Source of the DNA: RHKX01 sp963784885
Lineage (GTDB): Bacteria; Actinomycetota; Thermoleophilia; Solirubrobacterales; 70-9
Assembly (NCBI GenBank): GCA_963784885.1
Contig: CAWATA010000004.1
Location: 434,001 to 498,000, forward strand
Direction of reading: 5' to 3'
Length of the DNA: 64,000 nt
Under the pieces are notes generated by a model. That model worked only from the letters and a program-made list of their open reading frames with translations. It did no database searches and was not told the origin of the DNA. Made by a program: the position numbers and the translations under genes. Of the stretch, positions 25,601 through 33,462 are shown piece after piece. Positions within the stretch are counted from its first letter, which is position 1. Each line of letters opens with the position of its first letter.

Positions 25601-26071
25601 CTAACTGCCCCGGTCCTGTCGCGCCTTCGGCTCGCTCACATCGAGGCGGCCGAGCAGCTCGCCGCTGTCGGCGTCGATGATCGGCAGTCGGCCCGGCTCG
25701 CGGAACAGCAGGTTGAAGTTGGCCGGCGCGTCGGGCGCGGCGTCCTCGGTGACGCCGAAGGCCGGGATCTCGATCTCGCGAGCGCGCCCGCTGCCGATGA
25801 TCAGCTCGAGCTGGTCGCCGACCTCGGCCTCGACGCTCTCGGGCTTCGCCTCCGACACGTCGATCCGCGCGGTAAGCGACTCGCCCGAGGGCAGCTTCTC
25901 GGCCGGCTTCTCGGTGGTCGTCGTCGTGGTCGTCGATGACGTCGTCGAGTCGGTGCTCGAGCTCGAGCGGTCGCCGAGCAGCGGGCCGCGGCGCTCGGGG
26001 GCGATCATCGCCGCCACGACCGAGACGGCGAACAGGACGAGCAGGACGATGATCAAGCGCCGAGCGGCCAT
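25601..26071 (-). CDS. membrane-anchored, possibly cupredoxin-like protein
   Basis: Protein of 156 residues: an uncleaved signal anchor (RLIIVLLVLFAVSVVAAMI), a Ser/Thr-rich spacer (SSSSTDSTTSSTTTTTTT) and a small beta-rich domain (VEAEVGDQLELIIGSG, IEIPAFGVTEDAAPDAP, NFNLLFREPGRLPI). The domain has the feel of a cupredoxin-like sandwich but lacks a clear Cys/His/Met copper site. I do not recognise a specific family. It is convergent with the DUF4396 gene and divergent from pilA. Confidence 0.5.
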   Translation of the reverse strand: MAARRLIIVLLVLFAVSVVAAMIAPERRGPLLGDRSSSSTDSTTSSTTTTTTTEKPAEKLPSGESLTARIDVSEAKPESVEAEVGDQLELIIGSGRAREIEIPAFGVTEDAAPDAPANFNLLFREPGRLPIIDADSGELLGRLDVSEPKARQDRGS

Positions 26072-26162
26072 CAGAGTCCGGTTTCGGCCACCTGAGGGCC
26101 AGCCCCCAGATGTCGCTGGTGCCGGCGTCTCATCATCGATTCGACGAAACCTTCAAATTCGC

Positions 26163-26190
26163 TAAAGGTGGGCACCCCGGACGCCGATAG
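26163..26190 (+). promoter_or_regulatory. sigma-28-like promoter of pilA
   Basis: TAAA (26163-26166), 16 nt, GCCGATAG (26183-26190): an almost perfect sigma-28/SigD/WhiG promoter. Start of transcription is expected around 26196-26200, just before the c-di-GMP riboswitch. Confidence 0.75.
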
Positions 26191-26217
26191 AGGGCTCGAT
26201 AGGAAATAGAGCTGGGG

Positions 26218-26308
26218 CTCTGGTGCAAAGGCAAACTCATCGTGAGGTGGGGACGCAAAGCCACGGGGCTTCCTCATCGGGAGGGAGCAAGCCGGGTTAC
26301 CACTGGGG
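26218..26308 (+). promoter_or_regulatory. cyclic di-GMP-I (GEMM) riboswitch
   Basis: The leader of pilA holds the GEMM-I hallmarks in order: GCAAAGGCAAAC (26225-26236), GGGGACGCAAAGCCACGGGG at 26250-26268 region, and GCCGGGTTACC at 26291-26301. P1 can form between CTCTGGTG (26218-26225) and CACTGGGG (26301-26308). The 3' strand of P1 can instead pair with AACTCC just downstream, giving a mutually exclusive hairpin; no U-tract follows. Regulation is therefore more likely at translation, via access to AGGAGGG (26361-26367), than by termination (inference). Confidence 0.9.
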
Positions 26309-26372
26309 TTCGAACTCCGAATGGCTTGGCGACAGGCTCCGGCTTCAACTAGTACACCCGAGGAGGGTAACT

Positions 26373-26804
26373 ATGCTGGACAGTCTCCGCGCACGTTCGA
26401 GGAACGAAGAGGGTTTCACTCTCGTCGAGCTCCTGGTCGTGATGCTCATCATCGGCATCCTGGCCGCGATCGCGATCCCGTCGTTCTTCGCCCAGCGTGA
26501 CAAGGCGCGTGACGCCGACGCCAAGTCTCAGGCCCGTACGGCCCAGACCGCGATCGAGACGTACGCGACCGAGAACAACGGCAACTACACCGGCGCGACC
26601 CCGGCCGCCCTCGAGGCGATCGAGACCACGCTGGACGAGCCGCAGCTGACCGTTGACGTCCCCGGCGTCGGCGGCGGGCTCTACACGGTCACCTCGACCC
26701 AGGCCGACACCGGTCACGCTTTCTCGATCGAGCGAGCGACCAACGGCGATACGTCACTGACGTGTGCTCCGGACGGCGGCGGTTGTAACAACGGCCAGTG
26801 GTAG
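26373..26804 (+). CDS. pilA: major type IV prepilin PilA
   Basis: Prepilin of 143 residues. A 14-residue leader ending RNEEG is followed by FTLVELLVVMLIIGILAAIA, with Glu at position 5 of the mature protein, cut and methylated by PilD. The globular part is small, with a possible disulfide loop near the C-terminus (CAPDGGGC). ATG 26373 has the strongest Shine-Dalgarno in the window (AGGAGGG, 5 nt upstream). Expression is under a sigma-28-like promoter and a c-di-GMP riboswitch, and a strong terminator follows, so pilA is probably a highly expressed single-gene unit. Confidence 0.95.
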   Translation: MLDSLRARSRNEEGFTLVELLVVMLIIGILAAIAIPSFFAQRDKARDADAKSQARTAQTAIETYATENNGNYTGATPAALEAIETTLDEPQLTVDVPGVGGGLYTVTSTQADTGHAFSIERATNGDTSLTCAPDGGGCNNGQW

Positions 26805-26840
26805 CCAACCCGGTCATCCGAGCCTGACGGTTCGGTTGCG

Positions 26841-26873
26841 AAACGGGGCGGGCCTTCGGGCTCGCCCCGTTTT
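26841..26873 (+). terminator. intrinsic terminator after pilA
   Basis: A 14-bp stem (AAACGGGGCGGGCC paired with GGCTCGCCCCGTTT, one mismatch) with a TTCG loop is followed by T-rich sequence (TTTTCGTT). It separates pilA from the minor pilin genes and lets pilA be made in excess. Confidence 0.9.
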
Positions 26874-26907
26874 CGTTCCGGCGCCGTCCGCAATCTCCCG
26901 GCAGAAC

Positions 26908-26935
26908 TTGAGATCCGGCTCCGAACAGCCGATGA
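26908..26935 (+). promoter_or_regulatory. possible sigma-28-like promoter of minor pilin operon
   Basis: TTGA (26908-26911, within CTTGAG), 16 nt, GCCGATGA (26928-26935). The -10 is good and the -35 weaker. It covers the ATG at 26932, so the downstream ATG 26956 is the better start for the next gene. Confidence 0.45.
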
Positions 26936-26955
26936 GAGTGATCAGGCCACCGTCC

Positions 26956-27519
26956 ATGCGATTCCCACGGCAACAGTCCGACCCCGAGAGCGGCTTCACG
27001 CTCGTCGAGCTTCTCGTCGGCATCACGATCATGCTGATCGTGCTCGCCGCGGCCTTCACGCTGCTGCAGATAGTGGTTCGCTCCGAGCCCGCCGTCCGCG
27101 CGGCGAACAGCTCGATCCAGGACGCCCAGATCACGGCCGAGCGGATGGCGCGGGAGCTGCGCCTCACCTCGCACGTCAACTCCGCCTCCGCGACCAGCCT
27201 CAGCGTCGACACGTATCTCCAGCAGGGGTCGAGCTGCACCACGTCGAGCGCCACCGAGACGGCGCGGGCGTGCCGGGTCGTCTACACGTGCAGCGCGACC
27301 GCCTGCAACCGCACCGTCAGCGAGATCAACGGCAGCGGCGCTCAGACGGCCACCTTCGTCACCGGGCTCGCCGGCGGCAACGTCTTCAGCTACTCGCCCT
27401 CGGCGACGGCGCCGACCTCGATCTCGCTGACGCTGAAGTTCGCCGGAGCGAACGGCGACGATGCGATCACCGTCACCGACGGCGTCGCATTGCGCAATCT
27501 CGGCACGGTGGGCAGCTGA
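26956..27519 (+). CDS. prepilin-like protein (PilW/PilJ type minor pilin)
   Basis: Protein of 187 residues with the class III leader DPESG before FTLVELLVGITIMLIVLAAA (Glu at +5). The mature domain is Ser/Thr-rich with paired cysteines (SSCTTSS, RACRVVYTCSATACNRT), suggesting disulfides outside the cell. Its position directly before a PilV-like gene fits a minor pilin that helps prime pilus assembly. Start 26956 is preferred because ATG 26932 lies inside the likely promoter -10 element. Confidence 0.85.
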   Translation: MRFPRQQSDPESGFTLVELLVGITIMLIVLAAAFTLLQIVVRSEPAVRAANSSIQDAQITAERMARELRLTSHVNSASATSLSVDTYLQQGSSCTTSSATETARACRVVYTCSATACNRTVSEINGSGAQTATFVTGLAGGNVFSYSPSATAPTSISLTLKFAGANGDDAITVTDGVALRNLGTVGS

Positions 27520-27520
27520 G

Positions 27521-28906
27521 ATGGGGGCGCGGGCCGCACTGCGCTCGGAGGACGGCTTCACGGTCGTCGAGGGCCTGATCGCAGCGATGCTGCTCGTGAT
27601 CGCCGCGGCGGCCCTGATGACGACGCTGGCCGGCGCGAGGGATGCGACATACCGCGGCGAGCAGTCGCAGGTCGCCAACGACATCGCCCAGCGGGAGCTC
27701 GAGGCGCTGCGGACGATCCCCTTCACCGAGCTGGCGCTCACGTCGACCCCCGCCCACTCGAACAACCAGAGCGATCCGCGCTGGCGGGTCAACTCCGGCA
27801 ACTTCGCGCTCTCGCGCGACGGCAGCAACCCGGCGCCGATGGTCGTCAACGGGGGCACTCTGGTCAAGGGGGGGACGGTCACCGGCGGGACGGTGGCCCC
27901 GGGGCCGCAGTCGTTCACCAGCGGCGACGTCTCGGGAACCATTCAGCGCTTCATCGTCTGGCAGGACGATCCGAAGTGCCCCGATCTGACCTGTACGGGC
28001 GCACAGGACTTCAAGCGGGCGATCGTGACGGTCTCGCTCGATACGACCGCGAGCGGCGGGGCCCGCCAATACGTCGAGTTGCAGTCGGACGCGATCAACC
28101 CGACCGACTCGGTCAGCTCCAACCCGAACCTCGGTCAATTCGGCACTCCGACGGTGGCTCAGCAGTTCTGGCTCACGGATCGCCGCTGCGAGCCGCTGAC
28201 CGAGCCGGCGCGGACGGCGTCGAACGTCGCGTCGAACCATCCGAAGCGCGACACCAGGGGCCTCGACTGCATCAGCACGTCGAACAACCGGCCCGATGCC
28301 CTGCTGACGGTGGCACCCGACGAGACGCTGGACATCGTCGACAACCTCGACTACGCGACCGACTTCGAGCCGACTCCGCCGGAGGCCGACGCGGGGGTTC
28401 AACTCGAACTCCCGGCCTCGAACGGATGCACGCTGCTGCCGACCAGCACCCGCCCCGCGAGCGAGATGCACGCCTGGGTCTCCCGGCCGGTCAACGCCGA
28501 CGGGCTCTACGCGCTGAAGGGGGGCACGACCCTGAAGCTCTGGACCAAATCGATCAACGACGTGCAGATCTCGGGCAAGCTCTGCGTGGTCGTCTTCGCC
28601 CGCACCGAGACCTATGCGAGTTCGTCGACGACGACCCCGGCGACGAGCGACCAGACGATCGTCTCGGGAACCTCGTCGAAGGCAACCTGGCCGAGCGGAA
28701 GCTGGGACGAGCTGACGGTGCCGATGCAGTTCAGCCCGATCAACGTCCAGGCGGTCACCGCGGGCTACCCGAGGTCCTACGTGCGGATCGGCGTCGCCAT
28801 CGGCCTCGACAAGCAGGGCGGAAGCTCGAACCAGTTCGAGTTCCAGTACGACACCCTGCGGTTCGAGAGCAGGCTCGAGGTCGAGACGACGACCCCGCTC
28901 GAATAG
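27521..28906 (+). CDS. PilV-like prepilin with large C-terminal domain
   Basis: Protein of 461 residues starting 1 nt after the previous stop. A short leader (LRSEDG) precedes FTVVEGLIAAMLLVIAAAAL, again with Glu at +5. About 420 residues of extracellular sequence follow, far larger than a usual minor pilin. It is beta-rich in appearance, with scattered cysteines (DDPKCPDLTCTGAQ, TDRRCEPL, NGCTLLP, GKLCVVVF). By analogy with large tip pilins it may sit at the pilus tip and act as an adhesin (inference). Confidence 0.8.
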   Translation: MGARAALRSEDGFTVVEGLIAAMLLVIAAAALMTTLAGARDATYRGEQSQVANDIAQRELEALRTIPFTELALTSTPAHSNNQSDPRWRVNSGNFALSRDGSNPAPMVVNGGTLVKGGTVTGGTVAPGPQSFTSGDVSGTIQRFIVWQDDPKCPDLTCTGAQDFKRAIVTVSLDTTASGGARQYVELQSDAINPTDSVSSNPNLGQFGTPTVAQQFWLTDRRCEPLTEPARTASNVASNHPKRDTRGLDCISTSNNRPDALLTVAPDETLDIVDNLDYATDFEPTPPEADAGVQLELPASNGCTLLPTSTRPASEMHAWVSRPVNADGLYALKGGTTLKLWTKSINDVQISGKLCVVVFARTETYASSSTTTPATSDQTIVSGTSSKATWPSGSWDELTVPMQFSPINVQAVTAGYPRSYVRIGVAIGLDKQGGSSNQFEFQYDTLRFESRLEVETTTPLE

Positions 28907-28941
28907 CAGGAACCGCCCGGCCGGCAAAGAACTTCCACGCC

Positions 28942-29703
28942 GTGGCGTCACAGATCCTCTTCATGGCCCTGCTCGGCCTGATCACCGGCAGCTTCCTCAG
29001 CGTCGTGGCCCACCGCGTCCCACTCGGCGAGTCGATCGTGGCTCCCCGCTCCCGCTGCCCGAACTGCGGCACGCAGATCGCCGCCTACGACAACGTGCCC
29101 CTGTTCTCCTACCTGGCGCTTCGCGGCCGATGCCGCCACTGCAGCGCGAAGGTGCCGGTCACCTATCCGCTTCTCGAAGCCGGGCTCGCGGCGATCTTCG
29201 TCGGGATCCTGCTCCGCTATCCCGAGGACGGGATCGAGATCGCGCTCGGGGTCTGCCTCGCGTCGACGCTGGCGGCGATCACGCTCACCGATCTCGAGCA
29301 CCGGATCATTCCCAACAAGATCCTGATCGTCTCGGCGCTGTTCGCAGTCGGGCTGCTGGTGGCCGCAGATCGCGACGCCCTCCTCGAGCACGTCATCGCC
29401 GCCGCCGTCGCCTTCGCCGTCCTCTTCGGTGTCGCGATCGTCTATCCGCGCGGCATGGGCATGGGTGACGTCAAGCTCGCCGGGGTGATGGGTCTCTATC
29501 TGGGCAAGGCCGTGGCGCCGGCGATCCTGATCGGATTCGCCGCCGGAGCGCTCTATGGCGGGGTTCTGATCGCGAGACACGGCGCCGAGGCACGAAAGCG
29601 CGCCGTCCCCTTCGGCCCGTTCCTGGCGCTCGGAGGACTGGTTGCGATCTTCCTCGGGCCGCAGATCGTCGACTGGTACACCGACACGTTCTTTGCCAGC
29701 TGA
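28942..29703 (+). CDS. pilD: prepilin peptidase / N-methyltransferase PilD
   Basis: Bifunctional membrane enzyme of 253 residues that cleaves prepilins after Gly and methylates the new N-terminus. The N-terminal cytoplasmic loop has the zinc pairs CPNC and CRHC of the methyltransferase domain; the aspartyl protease residues lie in ITLTDLEHRIIPN and GMGMGDVKLAG. GTG 28942 is chosen because it starts the conserved ILFMALLGLITGSFLSVVAHR segment; the upstream extension is not conserved-looking. It follows the large prepilin after 35 nt. Confidence 0.95.
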   Translation: MASQILFMALLGLITGSFLSVVAHRVPLGESIVAPRSRCPNCGTQIAAYDNVPLFSYLALRGRCRHCSAKVPVTYPLLEAGLAAIFVGILLRYPEDGIEIALGVCLASTLAAITLTDLEHRIIPNKILIVSALFAVGLLVAADRDALLEHVIAAAVAFAVLFGVAIVYPRGMGMGDVKLAGVMGLYLGKAVAPAILIGFAAGALYGGVLIARHGAEARKRAVPFGPFLALGGLVAIFLGPQIVDWYTDTFFAS

Positions 29704-29713
29704 CGGTTGGTAT

Positions 29714-29740
29714 TCAAGGTCTGACGCTCCGCGCCGATCA
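29714..29740 (+). promoter_or_regulatory. sigma-28-like promoter of pilM operon
   Basis: TCAA (29714-29717, within TTCAAG), 15 nt, GCCGATCA (29733-29740). It lies in the 55-bp gap between pilD and pilM, giving the pilMNO genes their own start point. Confidence 0.6.
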
Positions 29741-29758
29741 GTCCATTGAGGACTGAAC

Positions 29759-30895
29759 GTGTTGAGCATCCTTTCTTCCGGAAGATCAAGCGCCGTCGTC
29801 GGACTCGATGTCGAGGCCGGCAGCATCGCTGCGACCGAGATCGTCACCAACGGCGGCATCAAGGTCGGGCGCACCGCCATCGCGGACCTGCCGACCGGGG
29901 TGACCCGCGAAGGGGAGGTCACCGACCCACCCGCGCTCAGCGCCGCGTTGAAGGATCTCTTCGCCGCGAACAAGCTTCCGAAGGTCGTGCGGGTCGGCAT
30001 CGCCAGCCAGAAGGTGATGGTGCGGACCATGACCATGCCTCGCATCGAGGACGAGTCGGAGCTGGAGACCGCGATCCGGTTTCAGGCGACGGAGCAGATC
30101 GCGATGCCCCTCGACAATGCCGTGCTCGACTGGCAGGTGCTCGAGCCCGACGCGCAGACGACGGCCAGCGGGCAGATGAAGATCGTTCTGGTCGCGGCAC
30201 GCCGGGAGACCGTCGCCGGTCTCGTCGACGCCGTCAATTCGGCCGGACTGCGGCCGGTGGGCGTCGATGTCTCCGCGTTCGCGATGCTGCGGGCACTGGC
30301 GTCCGAGCTGCCCGCCCTCGACGCGGGGGCCCCGGAGCCGACGTACGAGGAGCGGATGGCGGCCGCCTCCGGGGACGGCGAGGAGGTCTTCATCCCGACC
30401 GGGCCGGCGCGCCTGTTCTGCGCCCTCGGCGACGTGACGAACCTCGCGGTCGCCACCGGGGCGACCTGCCTCTTCACCCGCGTCTCCTCGTTCGGCATGG
30501 AGGGCATCGCTCAGAAGCTCGCAGAGCGTCGCGAGCTCACGCTCGAGCACGCGCGACAGTGGATCCACCACGTCGGGCTCGTGGCGGAGCCCGCCTCGAT
30601 CGACGGTGACCCCGAGATCGTGGCGACCGCCCGTGAGGTCCTCAGGGAGGGAATCCGGAGGCTCGCCGACGAGCTGCGGCTGTCGCTCGATTACTACGGC
30701 ACCCAGGATGGCGTGGTCGGGGTCGAGGAGATCGTCTTCTGCGGCCCCGGTACAGCCGTCGCGGGGCTTTCCGAGGCCGTTGCCGAGGAGCTCGGATACG
30801 CGATGCGCGTCGCCCGGCCGGCGGCGCTCTCCGGGTTGCCCGACGTGGAGGCAGCTCGCCTCACGCTCGCCTACGGCCTGGGATTGGACGAGTAG
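29759..30895 (+). CDS. pilM: type IV pilus assembly protein PilM (actin-like ATPase)
   Basis: Cytoplasmic protein of 378 residues with an actin/FtsA-like fold. VVGLDVEAGSIAATEI is the phosphate-1 loop, RTMTMPRIEDESELETAI the segment usual in PilM, and VVGVEEIVFCGPGTAVAGLS the late nucleotide-binding region. In known systems PilM binds the N-terminal tail of PilN and links the motor to the membrane alignment complex. GTG 29759 has GAGG about 9 nt upstream. pilN begins 2 nt after its stop. Confidence 0.93.
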   Translation: MLSILSSGRSSAVVGLDVEAGSIAATEIVTNGGIKVGRTAIADLPTGVTREGEVTDPPALSAALKDLFAANKLPKVVRVGIASQKVMVRTMTMPRIEDESELETAIRFQATEQIAMPLDNAVLDWQVLEPDAQTTASGQMKIVLVAARRETVAGLVDAVNSAGLRPVGVDVSAFAMLRALASELPALDAGAPEPTYEERMAAASGDGEEVFIPTGPARLFCALGDVTNLAVATGATCLFTRVSSFGMEGIAQKLAERRELTLEHARQWIHHVGLVAEPASIDGDPEIVATAREVLREGIRRLADELRLSLDYYGTQDGVVGVEEIVFCGPGTAVAGLSEAVAEELGYAMRVARPAALSGLPDVEAARLTLAYGLGLDE

Positions 30896-30897
30896 GA

Positions 30898-31731
30898 ATG
30901 CGTCCGGTCAACCTGATCCCTCCGGACCAGCGCCGTGGCGCGAGCGCCCCGACGAGGACCGGCTCGCTGTCCTACGTGGTGGTCGGCGCCATGGTTCTCG
31001 TCCTGCTCGGCGTCACCGCGACGGTCATCTTCGGCAAGAGCGTCAACGACAACAAGGCCGAGGTCGCAACGCTGGAAGGCCGCGCGGCTGAGGCGTCGGC
31101 GCGGGCCGAGAGCCTCTCCACCTACACGAGCTTCCAGCAGATCCACGATGCGAGGGTCGCCACCGTCAGTCAGCTCGCGACGAGCCGCTTCGACTGGCAG
31201 CGAGTCCTCGAGGAGCTCTCGAAGGTGCTCCCACAGCACGTCTGGCTGACGAATCTCACCGGTACGGTCACGCCCGATATCCAGGTCGGCGACGGTGACG
31301 CCAACAGCGCGTTCCGGGATTCGATCCCGGGGCCGGCGCTCGAACTGGTCGGCTGCGGACGCAGTCACGACGATGTCGCTCGCCTGGTCGCGGCGATGCG
31401 CGACATCGACGGGGTGACGAGGGTGACCGCCGAAGACTCGGCGAAGGCGAACTCGAACACCTCGGCCGGCGGAGACAGCTGCCAGACGAAGCCGAGCATC
31501 CCCCAGTTTCACCTGATCGCGGCGTTCGACGGCGTGACGATCGATTCTGCGGCGGCGCCGGCGGACGGCGCCACCGCGACGACCGCGGCCACCACCGAGA
31601 CGACGGCGACGACCGGGAACGACGGAGGCGTCGGCGAGGTGACGACGCAGGCGAAGCAGACCCAGGCGGAAGTGAACAAGGCCGACGCGAAGACCGATCA
31701 GGCCACCGACCTGCTGCCGTCGGGAGGATGA
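30898..31731 (+). CDS. pilN: type IV pilus assembly protein PilN
   Basis: Bitopic membrane protein of 277 residues. It starts with the PilM-binding signature MRPVNLIPPDQRRG, then one helix (YVVVGAMVLVLLGVTATVIF), a coiled coil (NKAEVATLEGRAAEASARAE) and a ferredoxin-like domain (RFDWQRVLEELSKVLPQHVW). The C-terminal 70 residues are an Ala/Thr/Glu/Lys-rich tail not found in proteobacterial PilN. The tail may reach across a thick monoderm cell wall (inference). Confidence 0.93.
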   Translation: MRPVNLIPPDQRRGASAPTRTGSLSYVVVGAMVLVLLGVTATVIFGKSVNDNKAEVATLEGRAAEASARAESLSTYTSFQQIHDARVATVSQLATSRFDWQRVLEELSKVLPQHVWLTNLTGTVTPDIQVGDGDANSAFRDSIPGPALELVGCGRSHDDVARLVAAMRDIDGVTRVTAEDSAKANSNTSAGGDSCQTKPSIPQFHLIAAFDGVTIDSAAAPADGATATTAATTETTATTGNDGGVGEVTTQAKQTQAEVNKADAKTDQATDLLPSGG

Positions 31732-31732
31732 C

Positions 31733-32581
31733 GTGAAGCGGACCGACCGGACAATCCTGCTCGCGATTCCCCTGCTGGCACTGGCGATCGGCTTCTACAT
31801 GCTCGTCCTCGCGCCGAAGCGCAACGAAGCGGGCGAGCTGCAGAAGCAGATCGACTCGCTGAACGCGGAGATCGCCACGGCCGAAGCGGAGATCAGCACC
31901 GCGGAGACGGCACGCACGGCCTTCCCGAAGAACTACGCCGAGATCGTCAAGCTCGGGACCGCGGTTCCCGAGGACGAGGACCAGGCGACGCTGATCCACG
32001 ACCTCGACCGGATGGGAGCCGAGAACTCGCTGAGCTTCCAGTCCTTCGAGGTGAACCAGGACGTCGCCGAGACGGCGGCGCCGCCGCCGGCCCCGACCGA
32101 CACGTCGAGCAGCGGCAGCGAGACGTCCTCGGACTCGACGGCCACGACGACCTCGGCGACGACCTCGGCGGTGGCCACTGAGGCATCGGCGGCCGCACTT
32201 CCGATCGGGGCGACCGTCGGTCCGGCCGGACTGCCCGTGACGCCCTACACGCTCGAATACTTCGGCGGCTTCTTCGACATGGCGGGCCTGTTCGCCGACC
32301 TCGACAGCCGGGTCAAGGTCTCCGACGTGGGCGGCAATCCGCAGGCACACGGCAGGTTGATGACCGTCGACGGCTTCGCGCTCGCGGCCGATCCGGTCAA
32401 GGGCTTTCCGAGCGTCGCCGCCGAAATCGCGGTGACCACCTACATGGTTCCGGCCGAGGAGGGGATCGCTGCCGGCGCAAGTCCCGCCGGTCCCGCTCCG
32501 CTCGGCTCGCCCGATGCGCCGGTAGTCGTCAGCGAATCTTCGACCACGACCGCAACGCCGACCGCGGCGGTGTCGCCGTGA
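31733..32581 (+). CDS. pilO: type IV pilus assembly protein PilO
   Basis: Bitopic membrane protein of 282 residues, GTG 31733, one base after pilN. One N-terminal helix (ILLAIPLLALAIGFYMLVL), a coiled coil (LQKQIDSLNAEIATAEAEI), a Ser/Thr/Ala-rich linker and a ferredoxin-like domain (YTLEYFGGFFDMAGLFADLD) match PilO, the partner of PilN. The disordered linker and the Thr/Ser tail are additions typical of actinobacterial surface proteins. The stop overlaps the next start (GTGA). Confidence 0.9.
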   Translation: MKRTDRTILLAIPLLALAIGFYMLVLAPKRNEAGELQKQIDSLNAEIATAEAEISTAETARTAFPKNYAEIVKLGTAVPEDEDQATLIHDLDRMGAENSLSFQSFEVNQDVAETAAPPPAPTDTSSSGSETSSDSTATTTSATTSAVATEASAAALPIGATVGPAGLPVTPYTLEYFGGFFDMAGLFADLDSRVKVSDVGGNPQAHGRLMTVDGFALAADPVKGFPSVAAEIAVTTYMVPAEEGIAAGASPAGPAPLGSPDAPVVVSESSTTTATPTAAVSP

Positions 32582-33405
32582 GCGGGTCGGGCGACATGCT
32601 CAAGGACCTCTATCGCGATCTGCGCGATCGCAGGCTCCTTCCGGTCGTGATCGTGCTGGCGGTCGCCATCGTCGCCGTCCCGCTCCTGCTCGGAGGCTCG
32701 CCGGAGGCCGAGGTCGCTACCGCTCCTGCTTCGATCGGCGGCGCCCCGGACTCGACCGACGCGCTGTCGCCGGTGGTGCTGGCGGAGGTCCCCGGGCTCC
32801 GCGATTACAAGCAGCGGCTCAGTCGCTTCAACCGGCGTGACCCGTTCAAGCAGCAGATGACCGGCGAGAAGACCGCACAGGGTGGCGGCGGCAACCTCCA
32901 GCAGACCGAGACGAGCACGATCTCGTCGAGCTCCACCGCGACGTCGAGCAGCTCGGGCACCACCGAGGGCACGACGACGACCGACACCGGTGGTTCCTCC
33001 TCGAGCACCGGGGCGCCGAGCAATCCCGGCAACTCGAACAACGGCTCGGGTAAGCCCGAGGAGCGCCTGGTCGTGACCAAGATCGACGTCCGGGTGGGGC
33101 GCGCCGGTGACACGAAGGTCCTCAAGGGCGTCGAGCCGCTCCAGTTCCTGCCGGGGGCGAAGACCCCCGTCGTGCAGTTCGTCCAGGGGGACGCCGACGG
33201 CAAGCATGCCGCGTTCGTGGTTTCCGCCGACGTGGAGAAGTCCGAGGGTGACGGCAACTGCGATCCCGGGCCGAACGACTGCCAGTTCCTGCTCATGGAG
33301 AAGGGCGATCTGCAGACGTTCGTCTACGGGGACAAGCAGGAGAGCTACAGGCTCGAGCTGCTCGCGATCCATCAGGAGCTGGTCCCCTACAAGCGGCCCG
33401 GCTGA
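32578..33405 (+). CDS. pilus-operon membrane protein in the PilP position
   Basis: Protein of 275 residues, GTG 32578 overlapping pilO. One N-terminal helix (VVIVLAVAIVAVPLLLGG), a segment YKQRLSRFNRRDPFKQQ that resembles the end-of-linker RDPF motif of PilP-like proteins, a long Ser/Thr/Gly linker, and a beta domain (VVTKIDVRVGRAGDTKVLKG, VVQFVQGDADGKHAAFVVS) with a possible disulfide (CDPGPNDCQF). With no secretin to bind in a monoderm, its partner must differ from that of PilP. I do not assign it to PilP with certainty. Confidence 0.65.
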   Translation: MSGSGDMLKDLYRDLRDRRLLPVVIVLAVAIVAVPLLLGGSPEAEVATAPASIGGAPDSTDALSPVVLAEVPGLRDYKQRLSRFNRRDPFKQQMTGEKTAQGGGGNLQQTETSTISSSSTATSSSSGTTEGTTTTDTGGSSSSTGAPSNPGNSNNGSGKPEERLVVTKIDVRVGRAGDTKVLKGVEPLQFLPGAKTPVVQFVQGDADGKHAAFVVSADVEKSEGDGNCDPGPNDCQFLLMEKGDLQTFVYGDKQESYRLELLAIHQELVPYKRPG

Positions 33406-33462
33406 GCGGACCCGAGCCTCGGGCGGTGCCGCCCGGCTCATCGCGGATAGCCTTCAACGCTG

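Noticed and set aside
26301..26320. T-arm-like GGGGTTCGAACTCC suggesting a tRNA
   Set aside because: It overlaps the P1 strand of the GEMM riboswitch, and no acceptor, D or anticodon stems fit around it.
26932..26955. Start of the minor pilin at ATG 26932
   Set aside because: The ATG falls within the GCCGATGA box of the probable promoter and would give an overlong leader; ATG 26956 gives a normal prepilin leader.
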